A DNA stretch of 64,000 bases from Zerene cesonia. Taxonomy: Eukaryota > Arthropoda > Insecta > Lepidoptera > Pieridae. The stretch is taken from NCBI RefSeq assembly GCF_012273895.1, contig NC_052111.1:9434759-9498758 (forward strand), in the 5' to 3' direction. Within the stretch, counting starts at the first letter, position 1. Each line of letters starts with the position of its first letter. Of the stretch, positions 11,336 through 21,538 are shown one piece after another. A program made the translations under genes and the position numbers. Under the pieces are notes generated by a model. It was not told the DNA's origin, searched no databases, and saw only the letters and a program-made list of their open reading frames with translations.

Positions 11336-13578
11336 TATATTTACATAGTCAATAATAATTGAAAAAATTGTGATTCAAACACGATATTTATTTTAAGTTC
11401 AGAAAAACGAAGTGGATCTCCACTTGGTTTTTGTATATTTGTTATTTTGTAATTATACATGCATGTTCTTCTATCTGTATATGAAATGCTTATATTGTCA
11501 TTAAAACTAATACATAAGCATTTATACACATAATACATCAATAAAACGTTAACGTTCATAAACGACTTGGTATCAATCGCTAACCATATCGCACCCACAT
11601 GCGTATCTCGTCAGCTCAACAATGCAGCAAGTGTTAGCAGTATTTATTGGCGTGTTTTTACGAAAAATGCTTCTAAAATGTTTGCCGATTGAGAATACAA
11701 CTCAATTTTGTGACGAGGCGAGTACTGCTCTACTGGGAAAAGCTGCTTTGCGACAACTGTATTGTTGGAGCGGTGTGCGGTAGCTAGTCGATAGCTCTTA
11801 GTTATTTTACCTATTTTATACGAAAATACTATTTGAGACCGCACTTTAAACATGTATTAGATGATTGAGGTGACAATGTTGTTTAATTTGATCGCCCTTT
11901 TCACCTTTTAATAGAAAAACCTTAAATGTCAGTTGTACAATTATTTAAAATCGAAATTAAATAATGAATTTACTGCAAACATATATTACTGCATACAAAA
12001 ACAACTAAACTGACTAATTTGAAATTTAGCATCTGTTTATTGCTGAGAATAATATAAATACATCAAATACACGAGTAATTTAATAGTTTTGTCAATATGT
12101 CTTCTGAATAATATTATCATATACTTCATAAACAAAACGAAATATTTGCAAAAATGAGTCCTGTCATGAAATATGGACCATTATACACGACTCTGTATTA
12201 TAATGCCAGTAAACAATGTAACAAAAAAACAATTCACATCCTCAGAGAATGTTATGAAAGTGGTAGCGGATATTCGATATCCGTTGATTTTAATATGCTT
12301 TAAGTCTTAAAACTCATACTTCCTTCTTATAATACACACGTGAGGATGCAAATTGGTTAAGATTAGAGATTGAATATAAGCTACATTAGTTAGGTTACGT
12401 TATACGTGTTCACACTTTACTGTCCACAATACTGAATACTTTAATTTGCTAAGAAAAGTCTCATAAGATGCATTACAAAGAATATTTCAACCGATCTCTA
12501 TTTAAATTAGCACACTCCCAGTAAGGTCTCACATGTCGTAGCAACAATACGAAGCGGCTCGTAGCGCGTCGTAGCTGATATCGCGTAACGATTCCAATTA
12601 CCCGCTACGCTTCTAATGATGTAGGGAACTATTAATATAAGCTGGAGTTACAAATACCTCCGCGGAGTCGTAGTCTCGATCTATTGTCTACAACTTTCTA
12701 CAACCCTTGTTTGTATATTGCAATAACTTAGAGCTCAGACATTAAAATATGGCCGCAGTCTTTTAACAAGAACTTAGAATCTTTTATGAAATATTATCAT
12801 ACATTATTATATCGTAACAGTGTTTTTTTATAAATTTTTGTCGATGGCTTGTATTTTTTGACAATCAAAACAAGAAGAACGGTATCTTAAACTAGTAAAC
12901 GCAACGGCAATGAATCTACTCCCATCCCCAAGAACCACACACTCCCAAGAAGAACACAATGTCTAGTCATTTTTTTTTAATAATTAAATAATTACTATCC
13001 ACTGAATCACCAAGAGTAATTAGTATTTTTGTATGACCGATGAAAGCATAGTGCTATGCCCAATGCGTATCCAGTCTTTTTTGAGTTTGATTTTATGCGA
13101 GTAATATTATTTGTGTTTCGTTACATTCAGAAGCAAAATCATGTTATTCAACATAAATATCTAACAAACTAACTAGTACTTTAAAACTAATATACGTGCA
13201 TACAAGACTAACGCTTCGGTGTAGCAAATGTTTGCATAATGATGGTATCTATAGCTTTAATATAATATTAGGCTACACCGTGTTCTATTGACATAAGCTC
13301 AGATCAGAAGCACGCCCCGGCCCTCGTCCTACATACGCAGTCACCTCGCTTTGATAACACCGCCTATCAATAAAGTAGATGTTGATAGCAACGGTGCATG
13401 CCATCATCGCAAGTGTTCTATATTGGCAAATTGTGGAAGTTTCTAAAAACACGACTTTAAAAAATATCTCCGTTATGTAAAGTATGTGGAAACCTCTACT
13501 GTAGAAAGCAAAACAATATAATCAGATTTTACCCTTCTTAACTACGGCATTGGCAATAGTTTTGAAAGTTAATTTCCA
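11336..13578. other. Non-coding DNA, no gene seen
   Basis: AT-rich block. Minus-strand open frames at 11341-11598 and 11644-11853 are unassigned. A 7-base-stem hairpin, CGGATAT/ATATCCG with a TCG loop, is at 12267-12283, and a cluster of CGTAG words lies at 12538-12582. None of these suggests a gene. Confidence 0.5.
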
Positions 13579-13835
13579 ATGACGGGAGACGAGCACGCTT
13601 CGGCACTAATTGAGCCAGCTCGCACCACACACAGTGAAATAGTATCATGCAAGCAATGTTACTGGGCCTTATTCGGTAAGCGGCCCGTTCCCTTTTCCGG
13701 AGTCTTCCCAATCTATTCCACTATTCCCGTCATCAATCCCCTCCTTAACCCTTATCTCTTACAAGAGGGCAACGTATCTGCAGATACCCTACCCCTGCAA
13801 ACATTCATAGGAGATCGCTTACAATCAGCTTAAAA
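13579..13835 (+). repeat. Composite interspersed repeat copy
   Basis: The first part (GAGCACGCTTCGGCACTAAT, then ACAGTGAAATAGTATCATGC) matches 53648-53740. The second part (CCTTAACCCTTATCTCTTAC, GCAGATACCCTACCCCTGC, ACATTCATAGGAGATCGCTT) matches the GGGCGGTGGT family. The same order occurs at 53648-53955, so both parts belong to one long element. The open frame across it is repeat-derived. Confidence 0.7.
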
Positions 13836-15500
13836 AAACTGAAATACTATCTCAACAAACAACACTGACTTAGTTAAAAAATATCAAACTTAAATTATAT
13901 CGTTCGTCACTACGGTACCATACACACAAAAAATTTCATCGTACAAAATCTCAAATCATTACCAATGAGGCTACATTAATGATTTGATTGATATTTGAAA
14001 TAGATTTGTGACATTCACCGACCCACACTTGACCTTTATGGATGGTAAGTTCTATTCGTTTTAACGATAAAATAATTTGTGGTAAATACATGAAATTATA
14101 TATATCGCGTGTGTGAATAAATATTAATAAATGATTCCGTAATGCAAACATATCTTCCAATGTAGGTTCTGTGATATTAAATAAGAATTGCTCGCTACCC
14201 ACTGTGACACTGACAAAAATAGCAACACGTATCTCTCGTATCGGCCCCGCTGCGGGTCTAAAGATGGACCATTACTTGTACGTCAGAACCGAGGAGGTCG
14301 CCATTTGTCATGCATTTGCCATTAAACAGATTTCGGCCTGATCTCGCGCGAGATAGTATAAAATATAGCTTATTCAAGCGGCCTGAGGAAACTTGTGAGG
14401 GTCAGGGTTCGTATTATTAAGATGTTTCGGTGTAAATCTTTGAATCTAAAATTATGGAGAATTTAGAGAAATAACAACCATGGTTTAAAAGTGTGTGCAT
14501 CTTACAACGCGTTCTAGCTGTTAAGACGAGATTAAGCAAATTAAAAGTGAGCTTTAATTCAAACACCGGCTGCGATATATAAGCATTGTGAGTTGAAATA
14601 TATTGCGATTCAATTATCTTTTAAGTCGGGTAAAATTGAACTTTAAAAAAATACTTATTTAAATCTAAAATTACATACCAACATTAAATTAGAAGATGTG
14701 CTTTAAGCCTATTACTAACTACGAGAATCGTTTCGATTCACCACATCGCTACAAACTCCATTTCTTCAATGTCTTTGAGTTATGGTTTTGTGGCGAATAT
14801 GCTTCAAACATAACAGTCAGTTGCATATATCTCACGCGGCTATAAGCAGGCGTGCACTGGCCGCCGGCCAGCGACGCGTGCCGCGCGAGACGTGACTCAC
14901 TCCGCTGTTAAAGTGAACGTATGGAGTCGTTTGGTAATATATGATATCTAGATATCTGTAGCTGGTGAAATAAATGCCTATTCATTAAACAAACTTAGGT
15001 GTTAGATCTTTATAAGGTTGTCTTCGCTTTAGTGGAGATAAAAATACCTTATTTGTAATTTAGGTTACTGGAGCAATAAAAAACCCTGAATATTCTTCTC
15101 TTGAGTTAACATTAGACGAAACTTACAGTGCTAAGCTCTGTTTAGCTGCATATGTAGTACGAAAAATTAAGCATCTCACGGATACAGCTAGAGCATTGTA
15201 CTTTATGGTAGGGCAGCCCATGTAGGAACGACATAATTCGATATCGGAACGATGTAATCGAGTTCGATATAATTTAAATGTTCCTGAGTCAGTTCGAGAT
15301 CACTTTAAGAATATTAGTATCCTGACTCTCCCGTCACAGCATATATTTTATTACATCCTATATGTACACAGTAACACCAAATTATACACAATAATAAGGG
15401 ACAGACTTTGTAATGAAACAACTAAGGTAAATAAACGGAAATAAGGTAAATAAAATAAATGCCTTTTCGGCTTTCAAAAAGATTCATTCATCAACTTCAT
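13836..15500. other. Non-coding DNA with an unassigned frame
   Basis: A minus-strand frame at 13951-14202 has a faint resemblance to insect chemoreceptor C-terminal segments (see findings) but is not called. A perfect 14-base palindrome, GATATCTAGATATC, is at 14943-14956. No other structure was seen. Confidence 0.45.
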
Positions 15501-15635
15501 CACACACATTTTAATAAAATTCCTGACAATGTTAAAAAGTTTAGTAGGATTCAATTTAAAAATTTTGTTAAACAAGTATTCGTTTAGAGAGCCTATTACA
15601 ACATTAATGAATTTATGGAAGTTTGTAATCCACGG
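15501..15635 (+). pseudogene. Remnant of a non-LTR retrotransposon ORF2 C-terminus
   Basis: In the frame starting at 15501 the sequence reads HFNKIPDNVKKF, then FKNFVKQVFV, a TAG stop at 15585-15587, and RAYYNINEFME. The spacing and wording (FNK-P-x-x-V, then F-K-x-x-V/I, then YY-x-x-x-E-F/Y) are those of the extreme C-terminal tail of jockey/CR1-type LINE reverse transcriptase proteins. The in-frame stop, the absence of a reverse transcriptase domain upstream and longer chance frames on both strands show that it is dead. Assignment to a clade is inference. Confidence 0.55.
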
Positions 15636-16326
15636 ATGGTGTTGTTTAAAAACCACAGGACAGGACTCTGGTATGATTACTAAAAGAGCAAACATAGAGT
15701 TTCTTTTCGACTCTTCTCCGTCGAAACTGCTTTCCAAACCGGTCTTAAATAATAAAATTTTTGTATCACAATTCAAAAGCTTTTCTTAACGAAATATAGT
15801 AGAATAAATAAATGTTTCATTTTCAAAAGTATCCCGCCAATCATCTGAAAACATAGTTGCCGAGTAATATAACATAGATATAAATGCAGTCGAATTGAGA
15901 TCCACCTTAATTTTTTTAAATTCCGTCATGTTACAAAAACATGATATGTTAGAAGTAGTCGTATTTTCCCCGTATTATTAGTAATTAATAGTTCTTTCAA
16001 CATTGTAAACAGACAGTTTAACTTCAAAGACAGATACAATAAGTCTATAAACTATAATATTTAGATCAGCAGGTGTAAGTCCATAGTGGAGCCCTCTCAC
16101 GCCGCTCGACGCACCAATAATTTCTGTCGAACTCATGAATTGTTATAAGGTGACACGTACATTAGGGCACATTACGGTGATGTGAACATCTACACTCGGT
16201 GATGTCATCTATTTAGCAGACTTTGAAAATCATTTTAAACATTCAGGTTTTACACACGCCAATTTATTCTTAGATTTATTAAGAAAGATAATTATGTGTC
16301 ATTAGATGTCACTAGACTATCTAAAA

Positions 16327-16332
16327 CTTAAC
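16327..16332 (+). promoter_or_regulatory. Candidate branch point of the recursive splice site
   Basis: CTTAAC with its A at 16331 lies 20 bases upstream of the CAG at 16349-16351 and is followed by the pyrimidine-rich TGTCCTGTCTTTT. Position and sequence fit an animal branch point. Confidence 0.5.
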
Positions 16333-16351
16333 AAATGTCCTGTCTTTTCAG

Positions 16352-16401
16352 GTAAGAACTGAAAATGAAAATATTATTTCAAGGCTGAGTATACTTCGCA
16401 G
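16352..16401 (+). other. Candidate recursive splice site and RS-exon
   Basis: The upstream side reads CCTGTCTTTTCAG, a good 3' splice site, and the next six bases are GTAAGA, a regenerated 5' splice site. Fifty bases later CGCAG is followed by GTAAGTAT (from 16402), a near-perfect donor. Known recursive (ratcheting) sites in long insect and vertebrate introns have this layout: a zero-length exon junction followed by a short RS-exon whose downstream donor allows exon definition. The site is on the same strand as the dpr exon and about 20 kb upstream of it. It could instead be an ordinary 50-base cassette or non-coding exon. The motif is seen directly; recursive splicing is inference. Confidence 0.5.
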
Positions 16402-17342
16402 GTAAGTATATAAAAATATCTTCTTTTTTTTAATGCTCACCATTTACTTGGTGAAATGTTAAACTACATTTAAGTTTTAACAAAAATCAACATTTCGTGT
16501 TAATTTATCTTGAGAAAATAAATTCCAGCACTAGATTGAATACATACGAAAATTAAAAGTGTATGTGTGTGAAGTGTACCTCTGAAAATAATATGTTATT
16601 GTACTGTTAGATGCAACTTATGGCTTAATTTTTTTTTTTGGACGATGAAGTTTGAGATTGTCACATGGGTGTCACTTTTTCACTGTCAAAACTTGTTTAG
16701 AATCATATGAAACATGGCCTCGCTTTGAAACGGCGCGCATTCGCATGGATTGTGTCTTGGTGTTCGTACGTTGAATGCTCAATGATCGGCCCAACTACTC
16801 TCACGTTGTTAATAGTCATTGTAACTGTAATTTGCTATGAATTGATCATTAGGCAGTTGTGTAGAATTGCATTACACTTTTTAATTCCTAACAATACATT
16901 AAATGGATCACAAAACTATAATTTCATCATTTATTGTCCTTCCAATGAAGTGACAACTATAACAGGCTTATTAACAAAATATGTACATGAAATACAGAGA
17001 GGCTGCGCCGTCAGCGAGAGTTGGATATAAATGATAGTCGCGAAACATTTGTCCACGTCACTCGTCTAATGATTATATTTTTCACTCCTTTCTTATAAGA
17101 GCAATGGGAACTTACCTTTGTTTTTATTTTACTGTATTCATGATAAATAATGTACTAGATCTCGAATAAATACTAGAAAAATAGCGACTATTGCGTTATT
17201 TAATATGGATTCAAATGTATTTTACAAACGAACTTTATTTTCAAATCAAGAGTATCGAGTAGTTTATTTAAATAATATTTTTAATTTCTATCACTTTGTT
17301 TGATTCAATCAATAACCTTTGTTACGCTTACTTCTTTCTAAG
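16402..17342. other. Intronic or intergenic DNA with one hydrophobic frame
   Basis: A 107-codon + strand frame at 16707-17030 contains a strongly hydrophobic run (residues about 31-57, TLTLLIVIVTVICYELIIRQ and following) but belongs to no family I recognise. No promoter or splice support was seen. Confidence 0.35.
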
Positions 17343-17490
17343 CATCATCATCATCAGCCCTTATATGTTCCCACTGCTGGGACACAGGCCTCCTATGATG
17401 GTTCAGGCCATAATCCACCACGCTGGCCAAGTGCGGGTTGGCAGATGTCACATGTCGTCGAACTTTCTAAGAATACTTGTTTTATATTAT
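17343..17490 (-). repeat. 5'-truncated tRNA-derived SINE copy
   Basis: Read from the minus strand the copy has GTTCGACGACATGTGACATC, CAACCCGCACTTGGCCAGCG, ATTATGGCCTGAACCATC, AGGAGGCCTGTGTCCCAGCA and then GGGCTGATGATGATGATGC. The tRNA-like head is absent. It is well preserved and therefore younger than the copy at 11050-11335. Confidence 0.85.
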
Positions 17491-19648
17491 AAATAAAGTT
17501 TGTTCCCTCTTATAATTACCTTCTAATTATAACAGAAAATATAACAACAACTTAAACAGAAAAAAACGTGCCAGTACTTGCGATAGTTAACAAATAAATA
17601 TTGGTATATTCATACGTTATACACACAGACAGATTTGTATTCTCGTAATTATAAAGATGACGTAAAAGACAGGCAATTAGCAATATTGAGCGTTGCGTGC
17701 TGGCCTGGGGTACAGCAGGATATCGTACATTTGTGAAAAGGGAGTGAGTGAGCCGAGGAGTGGAGAATGATAATATTTTGAGTTGTGGGGTTATTAAATA
17801 TAACGACTTTGCTGGTTTGGCTTAGTAATATCATAATTATAGTGATACAAAATGAATAATTACATCACTGTTCATGGTCAGTGACGTAACCAGTAGAAAA
17901 ACAATAGCGTTATTCTTGTACAACTAAATATAATACGTATTTCCTTCCCACCATATATTGAAATATTGCCCATAAACACAGTTTCCTCCATTAGCGATTT
18001 CTTATTAATATCTTGGTTTGCATGTTTCTTTTATCTTCATATTCCTTATACTAAAGAAAAAGTAAAGCAAAGCTTGAATTTACTACAAAAGTAACTGTCC
18101 ATCGAACTCACATGCGTTTTTTAACTAATGAAATCTTGCATAAGATACCCACGATACTAGTCACTAGTCCCAACCTCTTGCACAATTCGCTTTGCGCAGT
18201 ACAAGAAGTTGTGCGCGCTTAGCTACCAAGCCCACACGCCACCACGAGACCCGGTCTCGCCGGGGGACACTCTTCAACGTGATAGCGAACAAAATATATA
18301 CTTTCACTACCAATATAATATACTATTCTAGTTTCTAATATTTTCTGGAACTGTTTACTTTACATGTCCAGTTAATAAACACTTTATTTAGATTTTAGAG
18401 TATGATTAACCGTAAGGCAAACGTATATGACATATTAGCTTAACATAATAATCACATAATATGTACCCCAAACCCCAACATAGATTTAATGAAATCCCAG
18501 GAATGTCAGGGCTCGTAACACGGTAACAAACAAGTGTCTTTTGACCTAGCTTAATGACCACCGACTCACGGAGTGAAGGACCATAACTAGGTGGCCCGTC
18601 CCTAATTTGTCTCGTCCCAACTAGGGTCTTCTTAATTACACCCATTGTTTACTTTTCCGACGGTTTTTTAGCCATATATCAACTCGAGGGATCATTTTAA
18701 CGGTAAAAAGACCATTTTCTGCTTTTATCCCGCCTTTCAGCTACACTGTAAGGTTTTTCATACAAGTCAGTTATCTACGGTTGTTTTATTGTTGATTCAT
18801 TGCGAAAACATATCATTAAATAAAATACAACAGCTTAAATGCCATTGAACGCTGAAACTTTGTTTATTTGATTCTAGATATTCCGTACAATGTACGTAAA
18901 TATGAAAGATTTCATATACGAAACTTCGTCTAAAGACAATAATCGGGGAAATTAAAGGATCTTGTGTATGTGACATGATATAGAAAAGTAAATAAATCAC
19001 AATAAGATGTCAATAATTATGAAATTTCTAGTCTGGATTTCTATATATTTAGAACCTTACCTTAAATTAATTATAAGGGAGTGATAGTTTCTGTTACAGA
19101 TAAAACTTAATACGTAAACTCCTAACATATAAACACACAAACATGCAGCACTGAAAATAGATACAACATTTATACATTATTATTATCTCCGTTATTACAC
19201 ACAATCATTCACGCTGTATCAACTGTAGTAACGCAATATACGCTTTCCATTACGCGCTCAGTTAGGAGACAACTAGAGTCGCTCGTATAAATCAAGCCGT
19301 CTAATTAATTCACGCGACGTCAACACTATCTATCACTAACGTCACTTCCGCTAACAGCTCTCAGTGAAGGCGACTGTAATATTTACGTCATCTTTCAGTT
19401 TCACGGCTAGCGTAAAACAAATTAGTTGAACGGGCGTGAACTATTCATTACAATTTTTGTTTCATTTCTGTCTATATCATGAAATCCACTTGATATTCTT
19501 TAAGCCAGTAATAATATACTTACATAACTTACAATAAATGTTAAGAAACTTTTGTGAACAGTGGCAATTTATTGATTCACCGAACATGTTTATTTCTGTC
19601 TATTTGTCTCAAGGTTGTTCTTAAATATTATAAAGTTTCATGGGCTCA
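17491..19648. other. Non-coding DNA, no gene seen
   Basis: Open frames at 17649-17834, 18406-18645 and 18797-19000 on the minus strand are unassigned. A tight palindrome, CGAGACC/GGTCTCG around one base, is at 18245-18259 in a CpG-rich patch. Confidence 0.5.
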
Positions 19649-19862
19649 TCTAAATATATAATACGCAAAGATGACTGACTGATCTATCAAACTACTGGAC
19701 CGATTGGGCTGAAATTTGGCATGCCGATAGTCAGTATGATGTAGTCGTGTAGGACTCTCGTCTCGTCGTAAATTCTACTCCCAAGGGGACAACTAGGGGG
19801 TGAAATTTTATGCGATGAAACTTTATTTTGACCACGCGGACGAAGCTGCGGGCAACACCTAG
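19649..19862 (+). mobile_element. Non-autonomous Helitron-like element
   Basis: It begins TCTAAATATATAATACGCAA after an A, carries AAACTACTGGACCGATTGGG, GCTGAAATTTGGCATGCCGA and AATTCTACTCCCAAGGGGAC, and ends GACGAAGCTGCGGGCAACAC followed by CTAG (19859-19862) and T. The termini fit Helitron rules. A diverged relative is at 35480-35675. The minus-strand frame inside it is not a gene. Confidence 0.65.
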
Positions 19863-21323
19863 TCATATATAAGTCATTCAACGTCTATGAGCCCAGACAG
19901 CCAGTGGGTATACAGATACATGTATTGAAGAGAAGTACAATACAGTACTGATATATTTGGAGAGCGGTCCAACACTACACTTGGCTAATTAACGCTCACT
20001 AGTCAACAACGATACACGTATAAACCACAGGGTCACATGTATCGACTACCATATATTTTAACTACTAAGATAATTCTGTATTCCAAGGTTAATATTACAT
20101 TCAATCTAGGTATGTTTATTTTCTGTGTCAATAATTGTAATTCTTTTTTTGCTATAATAAAGATATTCTTTATTTTTCATTAATGGTTTCTAGCATCGAA
20201 CTAATATTCTCGTGAATTGTCAATAATATTTATTTCCTCACTTGAAAAACGAGTTCAACCAACAAATAACCTACAAAATCACATAAAATTACTCGTTTCA
20301 TAAATTACGTCCTATAAAATATGTAAAATTCTATCGCACAAGCTAAGATTGCATCGCCACGCGCACGCTACAATCTGTATGGTTAACGTTAGGAGTCTCA
20401 AACGTGCCAATGCTGAGATTCGAACCCGCGATACCGCTGTACGCCGCCGGCCTATCTCACTCAGATTGGGAGTAAAGTGCGAAATTTAAGGGTTGTTAAG
20501 CGAGAGCTTAAGCGATCGCCTGATAAGTACGTTACGTTGTAGACTTTTTAAATTTTATTTTATAATGGGCTTGTTAAATTACTATTTATTATTAAATTAA
20601 TATTAGATCTGGGAATTCAGGTTAACCAATTGCCTCTATTAGGATCCATTAATGTCAAAGCTATGTATAATGCATGTGCATCGTTATAAAATACATACAT
20701 AGGTAATAAATGTTTTATCTTTTGCAAAAATTATCTAAGCATTCTTCTCAATAAAATTTTTTATCTGCCAAAATTTTGCTATTTAAATATCTGTTTAAGT
20801 ATTTTAATTAACAAAGATGAATACAGACAAAGCACAAACTGAAAAAACCACAAAATCGTCCCAAGACCAGGCAAGCGACTCAGGAAGCGCTTCGCAATCA
20901 CACTGAAGACCACAAAAGCCATTGAATTAAACTCAAAAGGACCGATTCGAGAATTTTAAATGAACATTTATAAAAGTTATATTCTCATCGCGAACCCTGG
21001 ATCTTATAATTGAGATCGTTTACAAACTAGCTAAGTACCGCTCCAATATTATTATGAAGAGCTATTCACTTCCTTATTTTATTCTTGGGTTTAAACATTA
21101 GCTTATTTTCGCATAATAACAGTAAAAGCAAGCAAGCCTGCCTTGTAACGACACTCGAAGATATTGTAATAAGGAAATTACAAGACGTGAGGTGCTTTTA
21201 TGAAATAAGTACTTAATTTATGTATGTTTTCCCTTTGAAGTTCGTTTTGTTGTTGTTTTACTCTCTGATAGGATCTGTATTTTCTAGCTAATAAGACAGA
21301 GCCGCACTTTAAATTATACCATA
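19863..21323. other. Non-coding DNA with a possible tRNA-like B box
   Basis: On the minus strand CGCGGGTTCGAATCTCAG (20414-20431) contains a good RNA polymerase III B box (GGTTCGAATC). The upstream sequence does not fold convincingly into a tRNA, so it is more likely a SINE head than a tRNA gene. The rest of the block is featureless. Confidence 0.35.
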
Positions 21324-21538
21324 CTAGCTGCGCCCCGCGGTTTCAGCCGCGTAAGTCCGTATCCCGTAGGAATATCGGGATAAAAAGTTGCCTATATGTT
21401 ATTCCAGTTGTCTAGCTGCATACCAAATTTCATTGCAATCAGGGTTCAGTAGTTTCGCGTGATCGCGTCGGTTTTGCGTGAAAGAGCAATAAACACACAC
21501 ACACATCCTTACAAACTTTCGCATTTATAATATTAAGT
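21324..21538 (-). mobile_element. Helitron-like element, minus orientation
   Basis: Read on the minus strand: AATATTATAAATGCGAAAG, GTTTGTAAGGATGTGTGTG, GCAATGAAATTTGGTATGCA, ATCCCGATATTCCTACGGGA, then the terminal hairpin (CGCGG/CCGCG at 21336-21340 and 21347-21351) and CAGCTAG before a T. It is the same family as 33661-33836 and 59724-59925. Its 5' end is slightly decayed. Confidence 0.8.

Noticed and set aside
20414..20431. Possible tRNA gene on the minus strand
   Set aside because: A good B box is present, but I could not find a matching acceptor stem and D arm at the right distance, so a SINE head is more likely.
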